DNA of 64,000 nt from Xanthomonas arboricola. Lineage in GTDB: Bacteria > Pseudomonadota > Gammaproteobacteria > Xanthomonadales > Xanthomonadaceae. Shown in pieces: positions 8,884-18,416 of the stretch (positions are counted from its first letter, which is position 1; each line of letters begins with the position of its first letter). The notes beneath the pieces were generated by a model. The model did not search any database and had not been told where the DNA came from. It saw nothing but the letters and a program-made list of their open reading frames with translations. The stretch lies in NCBI RefSeq assembly GCF_002940665.1, contig NZ_MIGY01000003.1, forward strand, positions 787,573 through 851,572, written 5' to 3'. A program made the position numbers and the translations under genes.

Positions 8884-8905
8884 CGACGCGCAAGCGTCGT
8901 TTTTT
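8884..8905 (+). terminator. rho-independent terminator of the ahpF-oxyR unit
   Basis: CGACGC (8884-8889), loop GCAA, GCGTCG (8894-8899) and then six T (8900-8905). It lies about 90 bases after the oxyR stop and is the clearest intrinsic terminator in the window. Confidence 0.9.
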
Positions 8906-9217
8906 GTTTGGTGGGTGGTTATGACGCGATGTATCTGGAAGCACATGGCGGTTGCGGCGTCATTGGCACGTGGTGGACTCCCACGAGGCACTTCAAGTCA
9001 GTCGCTGGGTGATGGCAGATGGCACGCACCTGGGCGCTGCAACGCTGCCTGCCTGATGCGCTGGCCACGGCCCGTTACTTGCGGTGCCACGCCTGCCATA
9101 CCCGACAGCTGCCGTGCGCTGCGCCATCTCGCCATGCATTGCGATCGGGCAATGGCGCCCTCATCTGGTGAGTGACGCTTGCCATGTTGGCGAGCCGTAG
9201 TCGTCAAGGAGATTGTC
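8906..9217. other. intergenic, no recognised feature
   Basis: About 310 bases between the oxyR terminator and rnk. Frames of up to about 100 codons are open here but show no recognisable protein, no good ribosome site and no family motif. Published Xanthomonas ahpF-oxyR loci have a further small orf (orfX) in this position; I cannot identify one with confidence. Confidence 0.5.
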
Positions 9218-9640
9218 ATGACTTCGCAGCACCACAGCGGCTTGCCGCCGTCCATCCTGGTTTCCAGCCACGACCTCGCCCGGCTTGAGGCCTTGCTCGA
9301 TTCCCCCGCATTCAACAAGCACCCGGCTGCCACCGCGCTGAGTGACGAACTGGGCCGTGCACGCGTCGTGCCGCCCGACCAGATTCCCGGCGATGTCGTC
9401 ACCATGCACTCCCGCATCGATTGCGAAGATGCGCTGCATGGCGAACGACATACGCTCACCCTTGTGTATCCGCACGAGGCCGATGTGCAGCAGGGCCGCA
9501 TCTCGGTGCTGGCACCGGTCGGCAGCGCGCTGCTCGGGCTGTCGGTCGGTCAGAGCATCGACTGGCGCACCCCCGATGGGCGCGACCTGCGTCTGCGCGT
9601 GAGCGCCGTACATGATCAACATGCACTGGGCGACGCCTGA
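9218..9640 (+). CDS. rnk: Rnk-type nucleoside diphosphate kinase regulator (GreA/GreB C-terminal domain)
   Basis: A 140-residue protein with an N-terminal helical pair (SSHDLARLEALLDS) and the C-terminal GreA/GreB-like FKBP-fold domain, seen in DVVTMHSRIDCED, LTLVYPHEAD and LAPVGSALLGLSVGQSIDW. Rnk proteins bind RNA polymerase and influence nucleoside diphosphate kinase and alginate/ppGpp-linked traits in pseudomonads. The ATG at 9218 is set by an AAGGAG seven bases upstream; an in-frame start further upstream lacks one. Stand-alone gene before transaldolase. Confidence 0.88.
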   Translation: MTSQHHSGLPPSILVSSHDLARLEALLDSPAFNKHPAATALSDELGRARVVPPDQIPGDVVTMHSRIDCEDALHGERHTLTLVYPHEADVQQGRISVLAPVGSALLGLSVGQSIDWRTPDGRDLRLRVSAVHDQHALGDA

Positions 9641-9715
9641 CTTCCCACGCCAGGCGCGCTACCGTAGCGCGCTGTGTCCTATCCACGACCCGTTCCACGA
9701 TTCGAGAGAACCCGC

Positions 9716-10684
9716 ATGACTGCATCTGCCTCCAAGCTTGCCCAGTTGCGTGACCTGTCCGTCGTCGTTGCCGACACCGGCGACTACGACGCCATCAAAC
9801 GTCTGAAGCCGGTCGACTGCACCACCAATCCCACGCTGGTCAAGAAAGCATTGGACCTGCCGGTGTATGCCGATCTGATCGAGCGCGAGCTGGCCTGGGG
9901 CCGCGAGCACGGCGGCGAAGACCGCGCCAGCACCGTCAACGAAGTGGCCGACCGCCTCACCGTCGGCTTGGGCGTCAAGCTGGCCGAATTGGTGCCCGGC
10001 CGCGTCTCCACCGAGGTCGATGCCGACCTGGCACACGACACCGAGGCGACCGTCGCCAAGGCGCGCAAGTTCATCGCGATGTATGCCGAGCGTGGCGTGT
10101 CCAAGGACAAGATCCTGATCAAGATCGCGGCCACCTGGGAAGGCATTGAAGCCGCGCGTCAGCTGCAGCGCGAAGGCATCGACTGCAATCTGACCCTGAT
10201 CTTCAACCGCTCGCAGGCGCTGGCCTGTGCGGAAGCCGGCGTGTTCCTGATCTCGCCGTTCGTCGGCCGGATCCTGGATTACTACGTCGCCCAGGGACAG
10301 ACCCCGGCCAGCATCGACGAGGACCCGGGTGTGGTGTTCGTGCGCACGGTCTACAACGCGTTCAAACAGCGTGGCTCGTCCACCGTGGTGATGGGCGCCT
10401 CGTTCCGCTCCACCGCGCAGATCGAAGCCCTGGCCGGTTGCGACCGCCTGACCATCTCGCCGGAGCTGTTGGAAAAGCTCGACGCCGAACACGGCGAGCT
10501 GCCGCGCAAGCTCTCGCCTGCGCAGCCCGACAATGCGCAGATCGTCCCGATCGACAGCGACGGCTTCGCCACCGATCTGGCAGCCGACCCGATGGCCACC
10601 GAAAAGCTGGCCAGCGGCATCGACGCCTTTGCCAAGGATCTGCAGGCACTGCGCAAGACCATCACCGACAAGCTCGCCGGCTGA
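9716..10684 (+). CDS. tal: transaldolase
   Basis: A 322-residue transaldolase of the TalB class, the pentose-phosphate enzyme moving dihydroxyacetone units between sugar phosphates in the cytoplasm. Family features are [12 protein letters not shown] near residue 36, [10 protein letters not shown], the Schiff-base lysine in [12 protein letters not shown], and [18 protein letters not shown]. Start ATG at 9716 gives the usual N-terminus ([17 protein letters not shown]). A hairpin terminator follows 25 bases after the stop. Confidence 0.97.
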   Translation: MTASASKLAQLRDLSVVVADTGDYDAIKRLKPVDCTTNPTLVKKALDLPVYADLIERELAWGREHGGEDRASTVNEVADRLTVGLGVKLAELVPGRVSTEVDADLAHDTEATVAKARKFIAMYAERGVSKDKILIKIAATWEGIEAARQLQREGIDCNLTLIFNRSQALACAEAGVFLISPFVGRILDYYVAQGQTPASIDEDPGVVFVRTVYNAFKQRGSSTVVMGASFRSTAQIEALAGCDRLTISPELLEKLDAEHGELPRKLSPAQPDNAQIVPIDSDGFATDLAADPMATEKLASGIDAFAKDLQALRKTITDKLAG

Positions 10685-10709
10685 TTGCAACGCCGCGGGT
10701 CGCAATACC

Positions 10710-10741
10710 AACGCCTGCAGCCTGATGGCTGTGGGCGTTTT
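10710..10741 (+). terminator. terminator behind transaldolase
   Basis: AACGCC (10710-10715) pairs with GGCGTT (10734-10739), with an inner AGCC/GGCT pairing around TGAT; Ts begin within the right arm and continue briefly (GTTTTGGTT). Position and structure suit an intrinsic terminator of tal, though the T run is short. Confidence 0.7.
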
Positions 10742-11025
10742 GGTTCTTGCAGTCTGGCTGCACAGCACGCCGCAGCCATGACGCGTAAGGCAACACTGGC
10801 CTGCGACGCTGGCGTTGGAAACTGCGGCTGCCGGCCTGGGCTACCGTACTTTCTGGGCACCGCTGAGCTGGCGGGCGCATTGACGCCTGCGCAGCCGCCA
10901 CTGAGCTGGCATGCGCGCGTCTTGGCCTGATCAGTGCGCGGATCGATGTGGCTCTGCACACGTCGCTTACACCCGCGCACCCCGCACTGCCTAGAATCCG
11001 GGTTCCTCAACTGGCGTAGCGGACA

Positions 11026-11595
11026 ATGGCAAACATTGCAGTGGTGATGGTCGACGGCGTGGCCGATTGGGAAATTGGCGTTGTCCTGCCGGCGGCGCGC
11101 GAATGGTTCGGCGACCAGGTCGCCATCGCCAGCATCGACGGTCAGCCGGTGCAGTCGATCGGCGGGCTGCGCATCACCCCGGATTTCGCCCTCTCCGATC
11201 TGGCGCCGCTGGACGCCGATCTATGGATCCTGCCTGGCAGCGAGCGTTGGCAGGCCGGCGAAATCCCCGGCCTGAGCGGCCTGCTGGTCGAGCGCGTGCA
11301 GCACCAGCGTCCGGTCGCGGCGATCTGCGGTGCCACCATCGCCCTGGCCTATGCCGGCCTGCTCGACCAGCGCGCGCATACCAGCAACGCGCTGGCCTTC
11401 CTGCAGGAACACGTGGTGCCGTACGCCGGTGCCGCGCAATACCGGCACGAAAAGGTGGTGACCGCCGATGGCGTGATCACCGCACCCGGCACAAGCCCGG
11501 TCGGCTTCGCGCTTGCCTGCATGCGACTGCTGCATCCCGAACGCACCGACATGCTGGCCCAGCTGCGCGGCATGTTCGCCGGAGAGTTCGTCTGA
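11026..11595 (+). CDS. DJ-1/PfpI family protein (class I glutamine amidotransferase-like)
   Basis: A 189-residue protein of the DJ-1/PfpI superfamily. The nucleophile elbow is AAICGATIALA near residue 104, preceded by WILPGSERW and followed by the C-terminal SPVGFALACMRLL helix. Members include chaperones/deglycases, isonitrile hydratases and uncharacterised YoaZ-type proteins; this one is closest in look to the last group, so no reaction can be named. A TAGAAT at 10992 is a possible -10. It converges on msrA. Confidence 0.85.
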   Translation: MANIAVVMVDGVADWEIGVVLPAAREWFGDQVAIASIDGQPVQSIGGLRITPDFALSDLAPLDADLWILPGSERWQAGEIPGLSGLLVERVQHQRPVAAICGATIALAYAGLLDQRAHTSNALAFLQEHVVPYAGAAQYRHEKVVTADGVITAPGTSPVGFALACMRLLHPERTDMLAQLRGMFAGEFV

Positions 11596-11763
11596 CCCAG
11601 CGGTTCAGGCACGCCTGGCGCACTGGCTGCACTGACTGGACGCACTGAGTCGCCGCACCGATCCATTGCACCGACTGGCTGTAGGGATTGACCGCAATGA
11701 TCCGCTGGGCCAGTTCGCCTCTCAGCCACACGGGGCGGTGCTGGCGCGTCTTGCGCACGCGGC

Positions 11764-11797
11764 AAAAAAAGATGGCGACGTCGTTTCCGACGTTGCC
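11764..11797 (-). terminator. rho-independent terminator for msrA (minus strand)
   Basis: Read on the minus strand, GGC-A-ACGTCG, loop GAAA, CGACGT-C-GCC (11797 down to 11774) is followed after three bases by seven T (11770-11764). It is about 130 bases past the msrA stop, inside a 329-base convergent gap (11596-11924) that otherwise holds nothing I recognise. Confidence 0.75.
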
Positions 11798-11924
11798 CTT
11801 CACCTTGCCCGGCATGCACTCCCATGCGCTGCCCGATCGTGATGACGCTACCGGCCACTGTCAGCCACCGGCGCGCCGCCACGATCACGTGGATGGCAGC
11901 GCTTCAATCCGGCCTGCCTTTCCG

Positions 11925-12575
11925 TCAGGCATCCAGCCCGATCGGGCAGCTCACTCCCGTTCCGCCAAGCCCGCAGTAGCCATTGGGATGCTTGGCCAGA
12001 TATTGCTGGTGGTCGTCTTCGGCGTAATAGAACGTGGGCGCCGGGAAACGGATCTCTGTGGTGATCGCGCCGTACCCGGCTGCGTCCAGTTGCTGCTGGT
12101 ACGCATCGCGGCTGGCAAGCGCGGCGTCGTACTGCGCCTGCGTGGTGCAATAGATCGCCGAGCGGTATTGGGTGCCGACGTCGTTGCCCTGCTGCATGCC
12201 CTGGGTGGGGTCGTGGCTTTCCCAGAACGTGCGCAGCAACTGTGCGAACGACACCGACGCTTCGTCGTACACCACCAACACCGCCTCGGTGTGGCCGGTC
12301 TGCCCGGAACACACTTCGCCGTAAGTCGCATTGGGTGTTTCGCCGCCGGCGTAACCCACCGCCGTGGTGTACACCCCTGGCAGGTTCCAGAACTTGCGTT
12401 CTGCGCCCCAGAAACAGCCGAGCCCGAACTGTACCTGGGCCAGGCCGGAGAACTCCCCGCGTAACGGGTGGCCGTTGATCAGGTGGGTGTTGTGGAGCGG
12501 CAGTGCTTGCTCGCGTCCGGGTAACGCCTCGCCCGGACGTGGCATGCGTTGTTTGAAAGCGCCGATTCCCAGCAT
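11925..12575 (-). CDS. msrA: peptide-methionine (S)-S-oxide reductase
   Basis: A 216-residue MsrA, repairing the S-epimer of methionine sulfoxide. The catalytic motif GCFWGAE is near residue 53, followed by [23 protein letters not shown] and QYRSAIY; recycling cysteines lie in the C-terminal [14 protein letters not shown]. The first 40 residues ([16 protein letters not shown]) are the N-terminal extension typical of the long proteobacterial form, so the ATG at 12575 is credible. It fits functionally with the nearby peroxide-defence genes but is transcribed alone. Confidence 0.96.
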   Translation of the reverse strand: MLGIGAFKQRMPRPGEALPGREQALPLHNTHLINGHPLRGEFSGLAQVQFGLGCFWGAERKFWNLPGVYTTAVGYAGGETPNATYGEVCSGQTGHTEAVLVVYDEASVSFAQLLRTFWESHDPTQGMQQGNDVGTQYRSAIYCTTQAQYDAALASRDAYQQQLDAAGYGAITTEIRFPAPTFYYAEDDHQQYLAKHPNGYCGLGGTGVSCPIGLDA

Positions 12576-12716
12576 GGTGCAACTCCGCAGGTGTGAGGAT
12601 TGCCTGCTGGATGGCGCCGGCCGTGGCGGCTTTCAAGCCACCTCGGCCAATACGGCATTACTTCCTGGTCCAAGCTCAACATCGAAACCAAGCGACCCCA
12701 ACAATGTTGCCGGCTG

Positions 12717-12734
12717 GCATATACTCGAATATGC
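12717..12734. promoter_or_regulatory. inverted repeat over a -10 element upstream of the LuxR-type gene
   Basis: GCATAT (12717-12722) and ATATGC (12729-12734) form a perfect 6-base inverted repeat around ACTCGA. A -10-like TATACT (12720-12725) lies inside it, 30 bases before the ATG at 12756. This is the layout of an operator that blocks RNA polymerase, perhaps autoregulatory. No good -35 is seen. Confidence 0.5.
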
Positions 12735-12755
12735 TGATCGGCCTAGAGCTAGCCC

Positions 12756-13463
12756 ATGCAAACCCTCACCGATACTGGCGATTGGCGTCCGGCGTCACCA
12801 CACCAGGCATCCGACAGCGCGCACTGGCAGGCGCTGTGCGAAGCCGCGGTGGCGCTGCGCCAGGCACGGACGCCGGAGCAGGCCTGTGATGCGGTGCTGG
12901 GCCGGGTGCTGCTCCTGCTGGGTCTGGAACATGGCGCGGTGCTGGCACAACGCGGGCCACGCGCGCAGGTGCTGGCCAGCCGCGGCCACGCATTGCCCTC
13001 CGGAGCCAGCGTAGCCGGCGACAGCCATGAAGCGGCCTGGCTGATGCCAACGCGCCCGGCCGATACCTGCGAGGCCAAGGTGCCGATCCATGCGCTGGGC
13101 AGCACTCTCGGCATGCTGTGCGTGGCCTGGAACGACAACCGTCCCGTCCCAGGTAACGATGATGTCCAGGCGTTGCAGGCCTTCGCCCTGCTGCTGCCGG
13201 CGATGGTGGCCGAACCGGCAAAACCGCCTGCCACGCGTCGGCGCAAGCCGATCCAGGACGACCGCCTTGGCGCGCTCAGCAAACGCGAGAAACAGGTGTT
13301 GTCACTGCTGCCGCGTGGCCTGACCAATGCCACGCTCGCAGCTGAACTGGGGATTTCTCCGGGCACGGTCAAGGTGCATGTGGAACGCATCCTGCAGAAG
13401 CTTGAGGTGAAAGATCGCACCCAGGCCGCGGTCTACGCGGTCCAGGCCGGACTGGCGCCATGA
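12756..13463 (+). CDS. LuxR-family transcriptional regulator with GAF-like N-terminal region
   Basis: A 235-residue regulator. The C-terminal LuxR/NarL helix-turn-helix is clear: LSKREKQVLSLLPRGLTN, then LAAELGISPGTVKVHVERIL and KLEVKDRTQAAVYAVQAG (about residues 170-233). The first 145 residues resemble a GAF-type sensor (ALCEAAVALRQARTPEQACD ... GSTLGMLCVAWND), so an intracellular ligand is likely; no receiver domain or acyl-homoserine lactone domain is visible. The gene is isolated, and a palindrome over its promoter suggests self-regulation. Target genes are unknown. Confidence 0.85.
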   Translation: MQTLTDTGDWRPASPHQASDSAHWQALCEAAVALRQARTPEQACDAVLGRVLLLLGLEHGAVLAQRGPRAQVLASRGHALPSGASVAGDSHEAAWLMPTRPADTCEAKVPIHALGSTLGMLCVAWNDNRPVPGNDDVQALQAFALLLPAMVAEPAKPPATRRRKPIQDDRLGALSKREKQVLSLLPRGLTNATLAAELGISPGTVKVHVERILQKLEVKDRTQAAVYAVQAGLAP

Positions 13464-13661
13464 AGGCATTGGCGGTGCACCGCAACGATTGGCCGACCAT
13501 CGGCAGGAGCCTGGCGGCGCTGCCCCTGACCTGCTGCCGCTGGCGGCCGGGTTGATCGCGATCTGCAGCGTGGAGCGGCGGAATATCGCCGCCGACAGCT
13601 GCAGCACCGCCAGGGTGGCGCCAGTGGCGATGTGATGCGTGCTGTCTCGAGCAATTCCCTC

Positions 13662-13728
13662 ATAGGAGCGCGCCTGGGCACGACGGGCATTTCCAGGAGC
13701 GCCTCATCGCGTCCAGGTGCGTTCCTAC
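13662..13728. repeat. REP-like palindrome, copy 2
   Basis: ATAGGAGCGCGCCTGGGCACGACGGGC at the left end (arm 13662-13688) pairs imperfectly with a right arm at 13701-13728 whose complement begins GTAGGAACGCACCTGGACGC. Most differences are G/A changes that could still pair in RNA. It lies between the LuxR-type gene (+) and the DUF2007 gene (-), again a convergent gap. Confidence 0.8.
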
Positions 13729-13755
13729 GACAGGCACTGCCCTGGCGTCTGGCCG

Positions 13756-13986
13756 CTACAGCGCGCGGGTGACCTCGCCGCACAGGCCGATGTCCGCCAA
13801 CACCGCCTGCGCCTGGCTCAGGTGCAGGTCGGCCACGCAGACCTGCAGCACGCCGAAGGCAGGCAGTTCCCCGGCACCACCCAATAGCGACTCGCCGAAC
13901 ACGAATGCAGTGATGCCGGCATCTTCCAGTGCGTGCTTGGCCAGGTGTGCGTCGATGATGTGGCTGGCGCGGTACGCGATCTGCAT
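13756..13986 (-). CDS. DUF2007 family protein
   Basis: A 76-residue protein with the DUF2007 pattern (putative signal-transducing or inhibitor-like small domain): MQIAYRASHIIDAHLAKHAL, then EDAGITAFVFGE and a C-terminal AQAVLADI helix. Its ATG lies one base after the GST stop, with the ribosome site GGAGCGTGG inside the GST gene, so the two are coupled. Members often sit behind unrelated enzymes; no function is established. Confidence 0.85.
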   Translation of the reverse strand: MQIAYRASHIIDAHLAKHALEDAGITAFVFGESLLGGAGELPAFGVLQVCVADLHLSQAQAVLADIGLCGEVTRAL

Positions 13987-13987
13987 G

Positions 13988-14629
13988 TCAGCCACGCTCC
14001 AGGCGTTCGCGCTCGGCGTCCTGCTTCCACTCGCGCAGTGCCGGCAGCGCATCCAGTGCGGCCAGGTAATCGCCGGCAGCCTCGAACAACGGCACGCCGT
14101 AGCTGGCAAAACGCAGCGCGACCGGGGCGAACATCGCATCGACGATGCCGAAGTCGCCGCACAGGAACTGCCCGCCATGGCCGTGCTCGGCGCGCAGGCT
14201 GGCCCACAGCGCCTGGATGCGGGCGATGTCGCGCTCGGCAGCCGCGTCCCAGCGCGCCGGGCCAGGCGTGCGGCCCAGATTCATCGGCAGCTGGGTGCGC
14301 AAGTCAACGAAGCCCGAATGCATTTCCGCCGCCGCCGCGCGTGCCTGCGCGCGCACGGACGGCCCGGCCGGCCAACCGCGGCCATCCAGCCAGCGTTCGT
14401 TGACGTATTCGCAGATCGCCAGCGAGTCCCAGACATGCAAGGCGTCGTCCCACAGCACCGGCACCTGCCGGGTCGGCGAATAACCGGCGATGCGGGCCTG
14501 GAATTGCGGCGTATCCAGCGGCAGCGCGATCTCTTCGAACGGCACATGGAAATGTCGCAGCAGCAGCCACGGGCGCAGCGACCAGGAAGACCGGGTCTTA
14601 TCGCCGATCACCAGGCGGGGCAAAGGCAT
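13988..14629 (-). CDS. glutathione S-transferase family protein
   Basis: A 213-residue GST. The N-terminal thioredoxin-like domain has KTRSSWSLRPWLLLRH (glutathione-site Ser), RQVPVLWDD and the conserved WDSLAICEYV; the all-helical C-terminal domain includes GDFGIVDAMFAPVALRF. The start MPLPRLVIGDKTRS (14629) is chosen because the longer open frame upstream lacks similarity. Substrate unknown; the family covers stereospecific detoxification and isomerase reactions. Followed directly by the DUF2007 gene. Confidence 0.92.
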   Translation of the reverse strand: MPLPRLVIGDKTRSSWSLRPWLLLRHFHVPFEEIALPLDTPQFQARIAGYSPTRQVPVLWDDALHVWDSLAICEYVNERWLDGRGWPAGPSVRAQARAAAAEMHSGFVDLRTQLPMNLGRTPGPARWDAAAERDIARIQALWASLRAEHGHGGQFLCGDFGIVDAMFAPVALRFASYGVPLFEAAGDYLAALDALPALREWKQDAERERLERG

Positions 14630-14872
14630 GCGTGGGGAACTCCGAAGGATCGCCGCAGCGTACGCGCCGTCGGCGGTGCCGGCCAGCCCGGCATGCCGCC
14701 TGCCAATGGCGCCCGTCCCGCGTGCAGTCAGCAGATGCAGGCCCCGGTAGTGCGGCGCTTGCACGCGGGACCAGCGCGCACGGGCGACGCTCGCTGTCCG
14801 CGCCCGACACGCCGCCTACCCCTAACCCGTGCCACCGCCTAAACTTGCGGTTTACCTATTGCTGATGCACGC

Positions 14873-16612
14873 ATGTCCCAGACCCTAGCCACCGACGCCA
14901 CCGCCCCGGCGGAGAAGAAAGACTTCATCCGCCAGATCGTCCGCGAGGATCTGGCCAGCGGCAAGCACACGGTCATCCGCACCCGCTTCCCGCCCGAGCC
15001 CAACGGCTATCTGCATATCGGCCACGCCAAGGCGATCTGCCTGGATTTCGGCCTGGCCTCCGAATTCGGCGGGCTGTGCAATCTGCGCCTGGACGACACC
15101 AACCCGGCCAAGGAAGACCCCGAGTTCGTGGTCGCCATCCAGGACGACGTGCGCTGGCTGGGGTTCGAGTGGGCGCAGCTGCGCCACGCATCGGATTATT
15201 TCCAGGTGTATTACCTGGCCGCGGAAAAACTGATCCGCGATGGCCATGCCTTCGTCTGCGACCTGTCCGCCGAGCAGGTGCGCGAGTACCGCGGCACGCT
15301 GACCGAGCCCGGCCGCAATTCGCCCTTCCGCGAGCGCAGCGTCGCCGAAAACCTGGACCTGTTCCGGCGCATGCGTGCCGGCGAGTTCCCCGATGGCGCG
15401 CGCACGCTGCGCGCCAGGATCGACATGGCCAGCGGCAACATCAACCTGCGCGACCCGGCGCTGTACCGCATCAAGCATGTCGAGCACCAGAATACCGGCA
15501 ACGCGTGGCCGATCTACCCGATGTACGACTTCGCGCATTCGCTGGGCGACGCGGTGGAAGGCATCACCCATTCGCTGTGCACGCTGGAATTCGAAGATCA
15601 CCGCCCGCTCTACGACTGGTGCGTGGACAAGGTGGACCTGGCCGCGCATCCGGAGCTGCTGCAGCCGCTGCTGGACCAGGGCCTGCCGCGCGAGGCCGCC
15701 AAACCGCGCCAGATCGAGTTCTCGCGCCTGAACATCAACTACACGGTGATGAGCAAGCGCAAGCTCACCGCGCTGGTGGAAGAACGGCTGGTGGATGGCT
15801 GGGACGACCCGCGCATGTACACGCTGCAGGGCCTGCGCCGGCGCGGCTATACGCCGGCGGCGATGCGCCTGTTCGTGGATCGGGTGGGGATCAGCAAGCA
15901 GAACTCGCTGATCGATTTCTCGGTGTTGGAAGGCTGTCTGCGCGAGGATCTGGATGCGGCCGCGGCGCGCCGCATGGCGGTGATCGACCCGCTCAAGCTG
16001 GTGCTGACCAATCTGCCCGAAGGCCACAGCGAGACGCTGAGCTTCTCCAACCATCCCAAGGACGAATCCTTCGGCACGCGCGAGGTGCCGTTCGCGCGCG
16101 AGCTGTGGATCGAGCGCGAGGATTTTGCCGAAGTCCCGCCCAAGGGCTGGAAGCGTCTGGTGCCCGGTGGCGAGATCCGCCTGCGCGGCGCCGGCATTGC
16201 GCGCGTGGACGAGGTGATCAAGAACGACGCCGGCGAGATCGTCGAGCTGCGTGGCTGGCTGGATCCGGAATCGCGTCCGGGCATGGAAGGCGCCAACCGC
16301 AAGGTCAAGGGCACCATCCATTGGGTCAGCGCCGCGCATGCGGTGGAAGCGGAAATCCGCCTGTACGACCGCCTGTTCTCGGTGGAGAAGCCCGATGACG
16401 AATCCGAGGGCAAGACCTACCGCGATCATCTCAACCCCGAGTCCAAGCGCAGCGTGCGCGGCTATGTGGAGCCGAGCGCGGCACAGGCCGCGCCCGAGCA
16501 GTCGTTCCAGTTCGAGCGCACCGGCTACTTCGTTGCCGATCGCCGCGACCATAGCGCCGCCACGCCGGTGTTCAACCGCAGCGTAACCCTGCGCGACACC
16601 TGGGCCAAGTGA
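14873..16612 (+). CDS. glnS: glutaminyl-tRNA synthetase
   Basis: A 579-residue class I aminoacyl-tRNA synthetase that charges tRNA-Gln. The HIGH motif appears as [16 protein letters not shown] near residue 42 and the KMSKS equivalent as VMSKRKL; the glutamine-class markers RFDDTNP-like ([11 protein letters not shown]) and [17 protein letters not shown] are present, and the C-terminal anticodon-binding beta-barrels follow. A CTGC..CCGG hairpin (16620-16648) lies just past the stop but has no T run. Stand-alone gene. Confidence 0.98.
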   Translation: MSQTLATDATAPAEKKDFIRQIVREDLASGKHTVIRTRFPPEPNGYLHIGHAKAICLDFGLASEFGGLCNLRLDDTNPAKEDPEFVVAIQDDVRWLGFEWAQLRHASDYFQVYYLAAEKLIRDGHAFVCDLSAEQVREYRGTLTEPGRNSPFRERSVAENLDLFRRMRAGEFPDGARTLRARIDMASGNINLRDPALYRIKHVEHQNTGNAWPIYPMYDFAHSLGDAVEGITHSLCTLEFEDHRPLYDWCVDKVDLAAHPELLQPLLDQGLPREAAKPRQIEFSRLNINYTVMSKRKLTALVEERLVDGWDDPRMYTLQGLRRRGYTPAAMRLFVDRVGISKQNSLIDFSVLEGCLREDLDAAAARRMAVIDPLKLVLTNLPEGHSETLSFSNHPKDESFGTREVPFARELWIEREDFAEVPPKGWKRLVPGGEIRLRGAGIARVDEVIKNDAGEIVELRGWLDPESRPGMEGANRKVKGTIHWVSAAHAVEAEIRLYDRLFSVEKPDDESEGKTYRDHLNPESKRSVRGYVEPSAAQAAPEQSFQFERTGYFVADRRDHSAATPVFNRSVTLRDTWAK

Positions 16613-16836
16613 ACCGGGCCTGCGCCGGATGCCAGCCCTCCGGTGCAGATACGACGGCAGGCAGCCGTAGCGAGGCCCGGCCTGCGACGATCGGCGCGCT
16701 GATGGATGCTTGTCACTGCGGGATGCAGCAAGAGTGACGCTGCTTCAGAGCGGTGTCTTCTGAGTTAATGAACAAGCGCAATGGAGCTGCGTGCCGCACT
16801 TCATTGCATGCTGCGTGGCAGGTAAGGAGCAGCACG

Positions 16837-17766
16837 ATGCGTGAGCGCTTGATGGTGGGTGTTGCCTGTGGCATCGGTGCAGGCGCGTTATGGGGACTGG
16901 TGTTTCTGGCGCCGCAATTGCTGGCGGCGTTTACGCCGTTGCAACTGGCCGTCGCCCGTTATCTGTCGTATGGGGCGGTCGCGGCGCTGGTGCTGGCACC
17001 GCGCGCGCGCCAGACCGCTGCACGGCTCGGACGCGCCGAATGGTGGGCGCTGCTGCGTCTGAGCCTGCTGGGCAACCTGATCTATTACGTGCTGCTCGGC
17101 AGCGCGGTGCAGTGGGCGGGCAGCGCGGCAACCGCGCTGATCATCGGCCTGTTGCCGGTGGTGGTCACCGTGATCGGCACGCGTGCCGCAGGCGCGGTGC
17201 AACTGCGACGCCTGGCTGCGCCATGCGTCGTGTGCGTCATCGGCGTGGCGCTGGTCGCCGTGGACACCGTGCAACACGATGCCGGTCACCACGCCAGCGA
17301 TCGCGCCACCCGCATCGCCGGCCTGCTCTGTGCATTCGGTGCGCTGGCGTCGTGGTCGGCCTACTCCATCGGCAATGCGCGCTGGCTGCGGCGGCGCCCG
17401 GACCTGTCCGGTGGCGATTGGTCGCTGCTGACCGGCGTCGTCACCGGCGCATTGTCGCTGTTGCTGGCGCCGGTCGCAGTGATCGGCAGCGCGCCACATG
17501 CGCCGATCGACTGGGCCAGTTTCTGGGGCATTTCGCTGCTGCTGGGCATCCTGGCCTCGGTGATCGGCAACGCGTTGTGGAACCGGGCCAGCCGCGTGCT
17601 GCCGCTGACCCTGGTTGGCCAGATGATCGTGTTCGAAACGATCTTTGCGTTGCTGTACGGCTTTGCCTGGGAAATGCGCCTGCCCACGCCGTTGGAGCTG
17701 GCCGCCATCGCCTGCCTGCTGGTCGGCGTGCTGTGGTGCGCAGCACTGCATGCAAAAGCGGAATGA
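16837..17766 (+). CDS. EamA/DMT-family transporter
   Basis: A 309-residue inner-membrane protein with about ten predicted membrane helices in two EamA repeats (for example GIGAGALWGLVFLAPQLL at the N-terminus and LLLGILASVIGNALWN late in the protein). DMT proteins export amino acids, purines or other metabolites; the substrate cannot be read from sequence. ATG 16837 is selected because TAAGGAG stands just upstream; a start 28 codons earlier would add an unlikely soluble leader. No regulator gene is adjacent. Confidence 0.85.
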   Translation: MRERLMVGVACGIGAGALWGLVFLAPQLLAAFTPLQLAVARYLSYGAVAALVLAPRARQTAARLGRAEWWALLRLSLLGNLIYYVLLGSAVQWAGSAATALIIGLLPVVVTVIGTRAAGAVQLRRLAAPCVVCVIGVALVAVDTVQHDAGHHASDRATRIAGLLCAFGALASWSAYSIGNARWLRRRPDLSGGDWSLLTGVVTGALSLLLAPVAVIGSAPHAPIDWASFWGISLLLGILASVIGNALWNRASRVLPLTLVGQMIVFETIFALLYGFAWEMRLPTPLELAAIACLLVGVLWCAALHAKAE

Positions 17767-17999
17767 CGCCGGCACCTGATGCACGCACCAACCTGGATTG
17801 CAGGCTGTGGCCGTCAGGAGCGCCGCCATATGCGCTGCAGGCGTATTTCAATCACATGCCGCGCCCTGGCCAGCGCCAACCGCAGCAACGCGCGCGGGAT
17901 ACTGCCCCCGCGCGTTTGCGCAGTTGATCCAGCGCTCGCCGCATTGCGCACATCCGGGGCTTACCATGGCCGCTTACCTGTCCCGATCGGAGCGGCCGC

Positions 18000-18416
18000 A
18001 TGTCCCGTCTTTTGTCCCGGTGTCTGAGCACGCTGTTGCTGCTGGCCTGTGGTGTGTCGATCGGCTGCGTGGCCGCACCACCGGCCGATACGGCCACGCC
18101 GACTCCGGCGACCAACGCGGCCAGCGGCCCGGCAACCGGCAAACCGGTCACCGTGACGACCACTTGCCGCACCGACGCCGATTGCACGGTGAAGAACGTC
18201 GGCAACTGCTGCGGCGCATTCCCGGCCTGCGTCAACGTCGACAGTGCCACCGACCCCAAGGGCGTGATGGCGCAGTGCCAGGCCAGCGGCATGATGAGCG
18301 TGTGCGGCTTCCGCGAGATCAGCGCCTGCCAGTGCGTGGCCGGGCAATGTGCCGCAAAGGACGCCCAGGCCGATACACTGCGCCCCGCTCCCCCCTCTAC
18401 GGAAATGGTCCACTGA
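18000..18416 (+). CDS. cysteine-rich exported (lipo)protein, unknown function
   Basis: 138 residues. A signal peptide (MSRLLSRCLSTLLLLACGVS...) is followed by a Thr/Pro/Ala-rich linker of about 30 residues and a compact domain with ten cysteines: TTC, DADC, NCC, PAC, AQC, SVC, SAC, CQC-type pairs and GQC. LLLAC or SIGC could serve as lipobox, neither ideal. The even cysteine number suggests periplasmic or surface folding with disulfides. Its stop overlaps the ATG of the deaminase gene (TGATG), so they are co-translated, but no functional link is evident. Confidence 0.75.
   Translation: MSRLLSRCLSTLLLLACGVSIGCVAAPPADTATPTPATNAASGPATGKPVTVTTTCRTDADCTVKNVGNCCGAFPACVNVDSATDPKGVMAQCQASGMMSVCGFREISACQCVAGQCAAKDAQADTLRPAPPSTEMVH

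Noticed and set aside
8843-9175. 110-codon frame that could be the orfX reported behind oxyR in Xanthomonas
   Set aside because: Crosses the oxyR terminator and shows no conserved-looking protein; I cannot confirm identity.
13460-13555. 31-codon frame overlapping the LuxR-type stop (MKALAVHRNDWPT...)
   Set aside because: Start overlap is attractive but the peptide is very short, with no recognisable sequence and no ribosome site beyond the overlap.
14885-16552. 555-codon open frame opposite glnS
   Set aside because: Antisense shadow; glnS is unmistakable on the plus strand.
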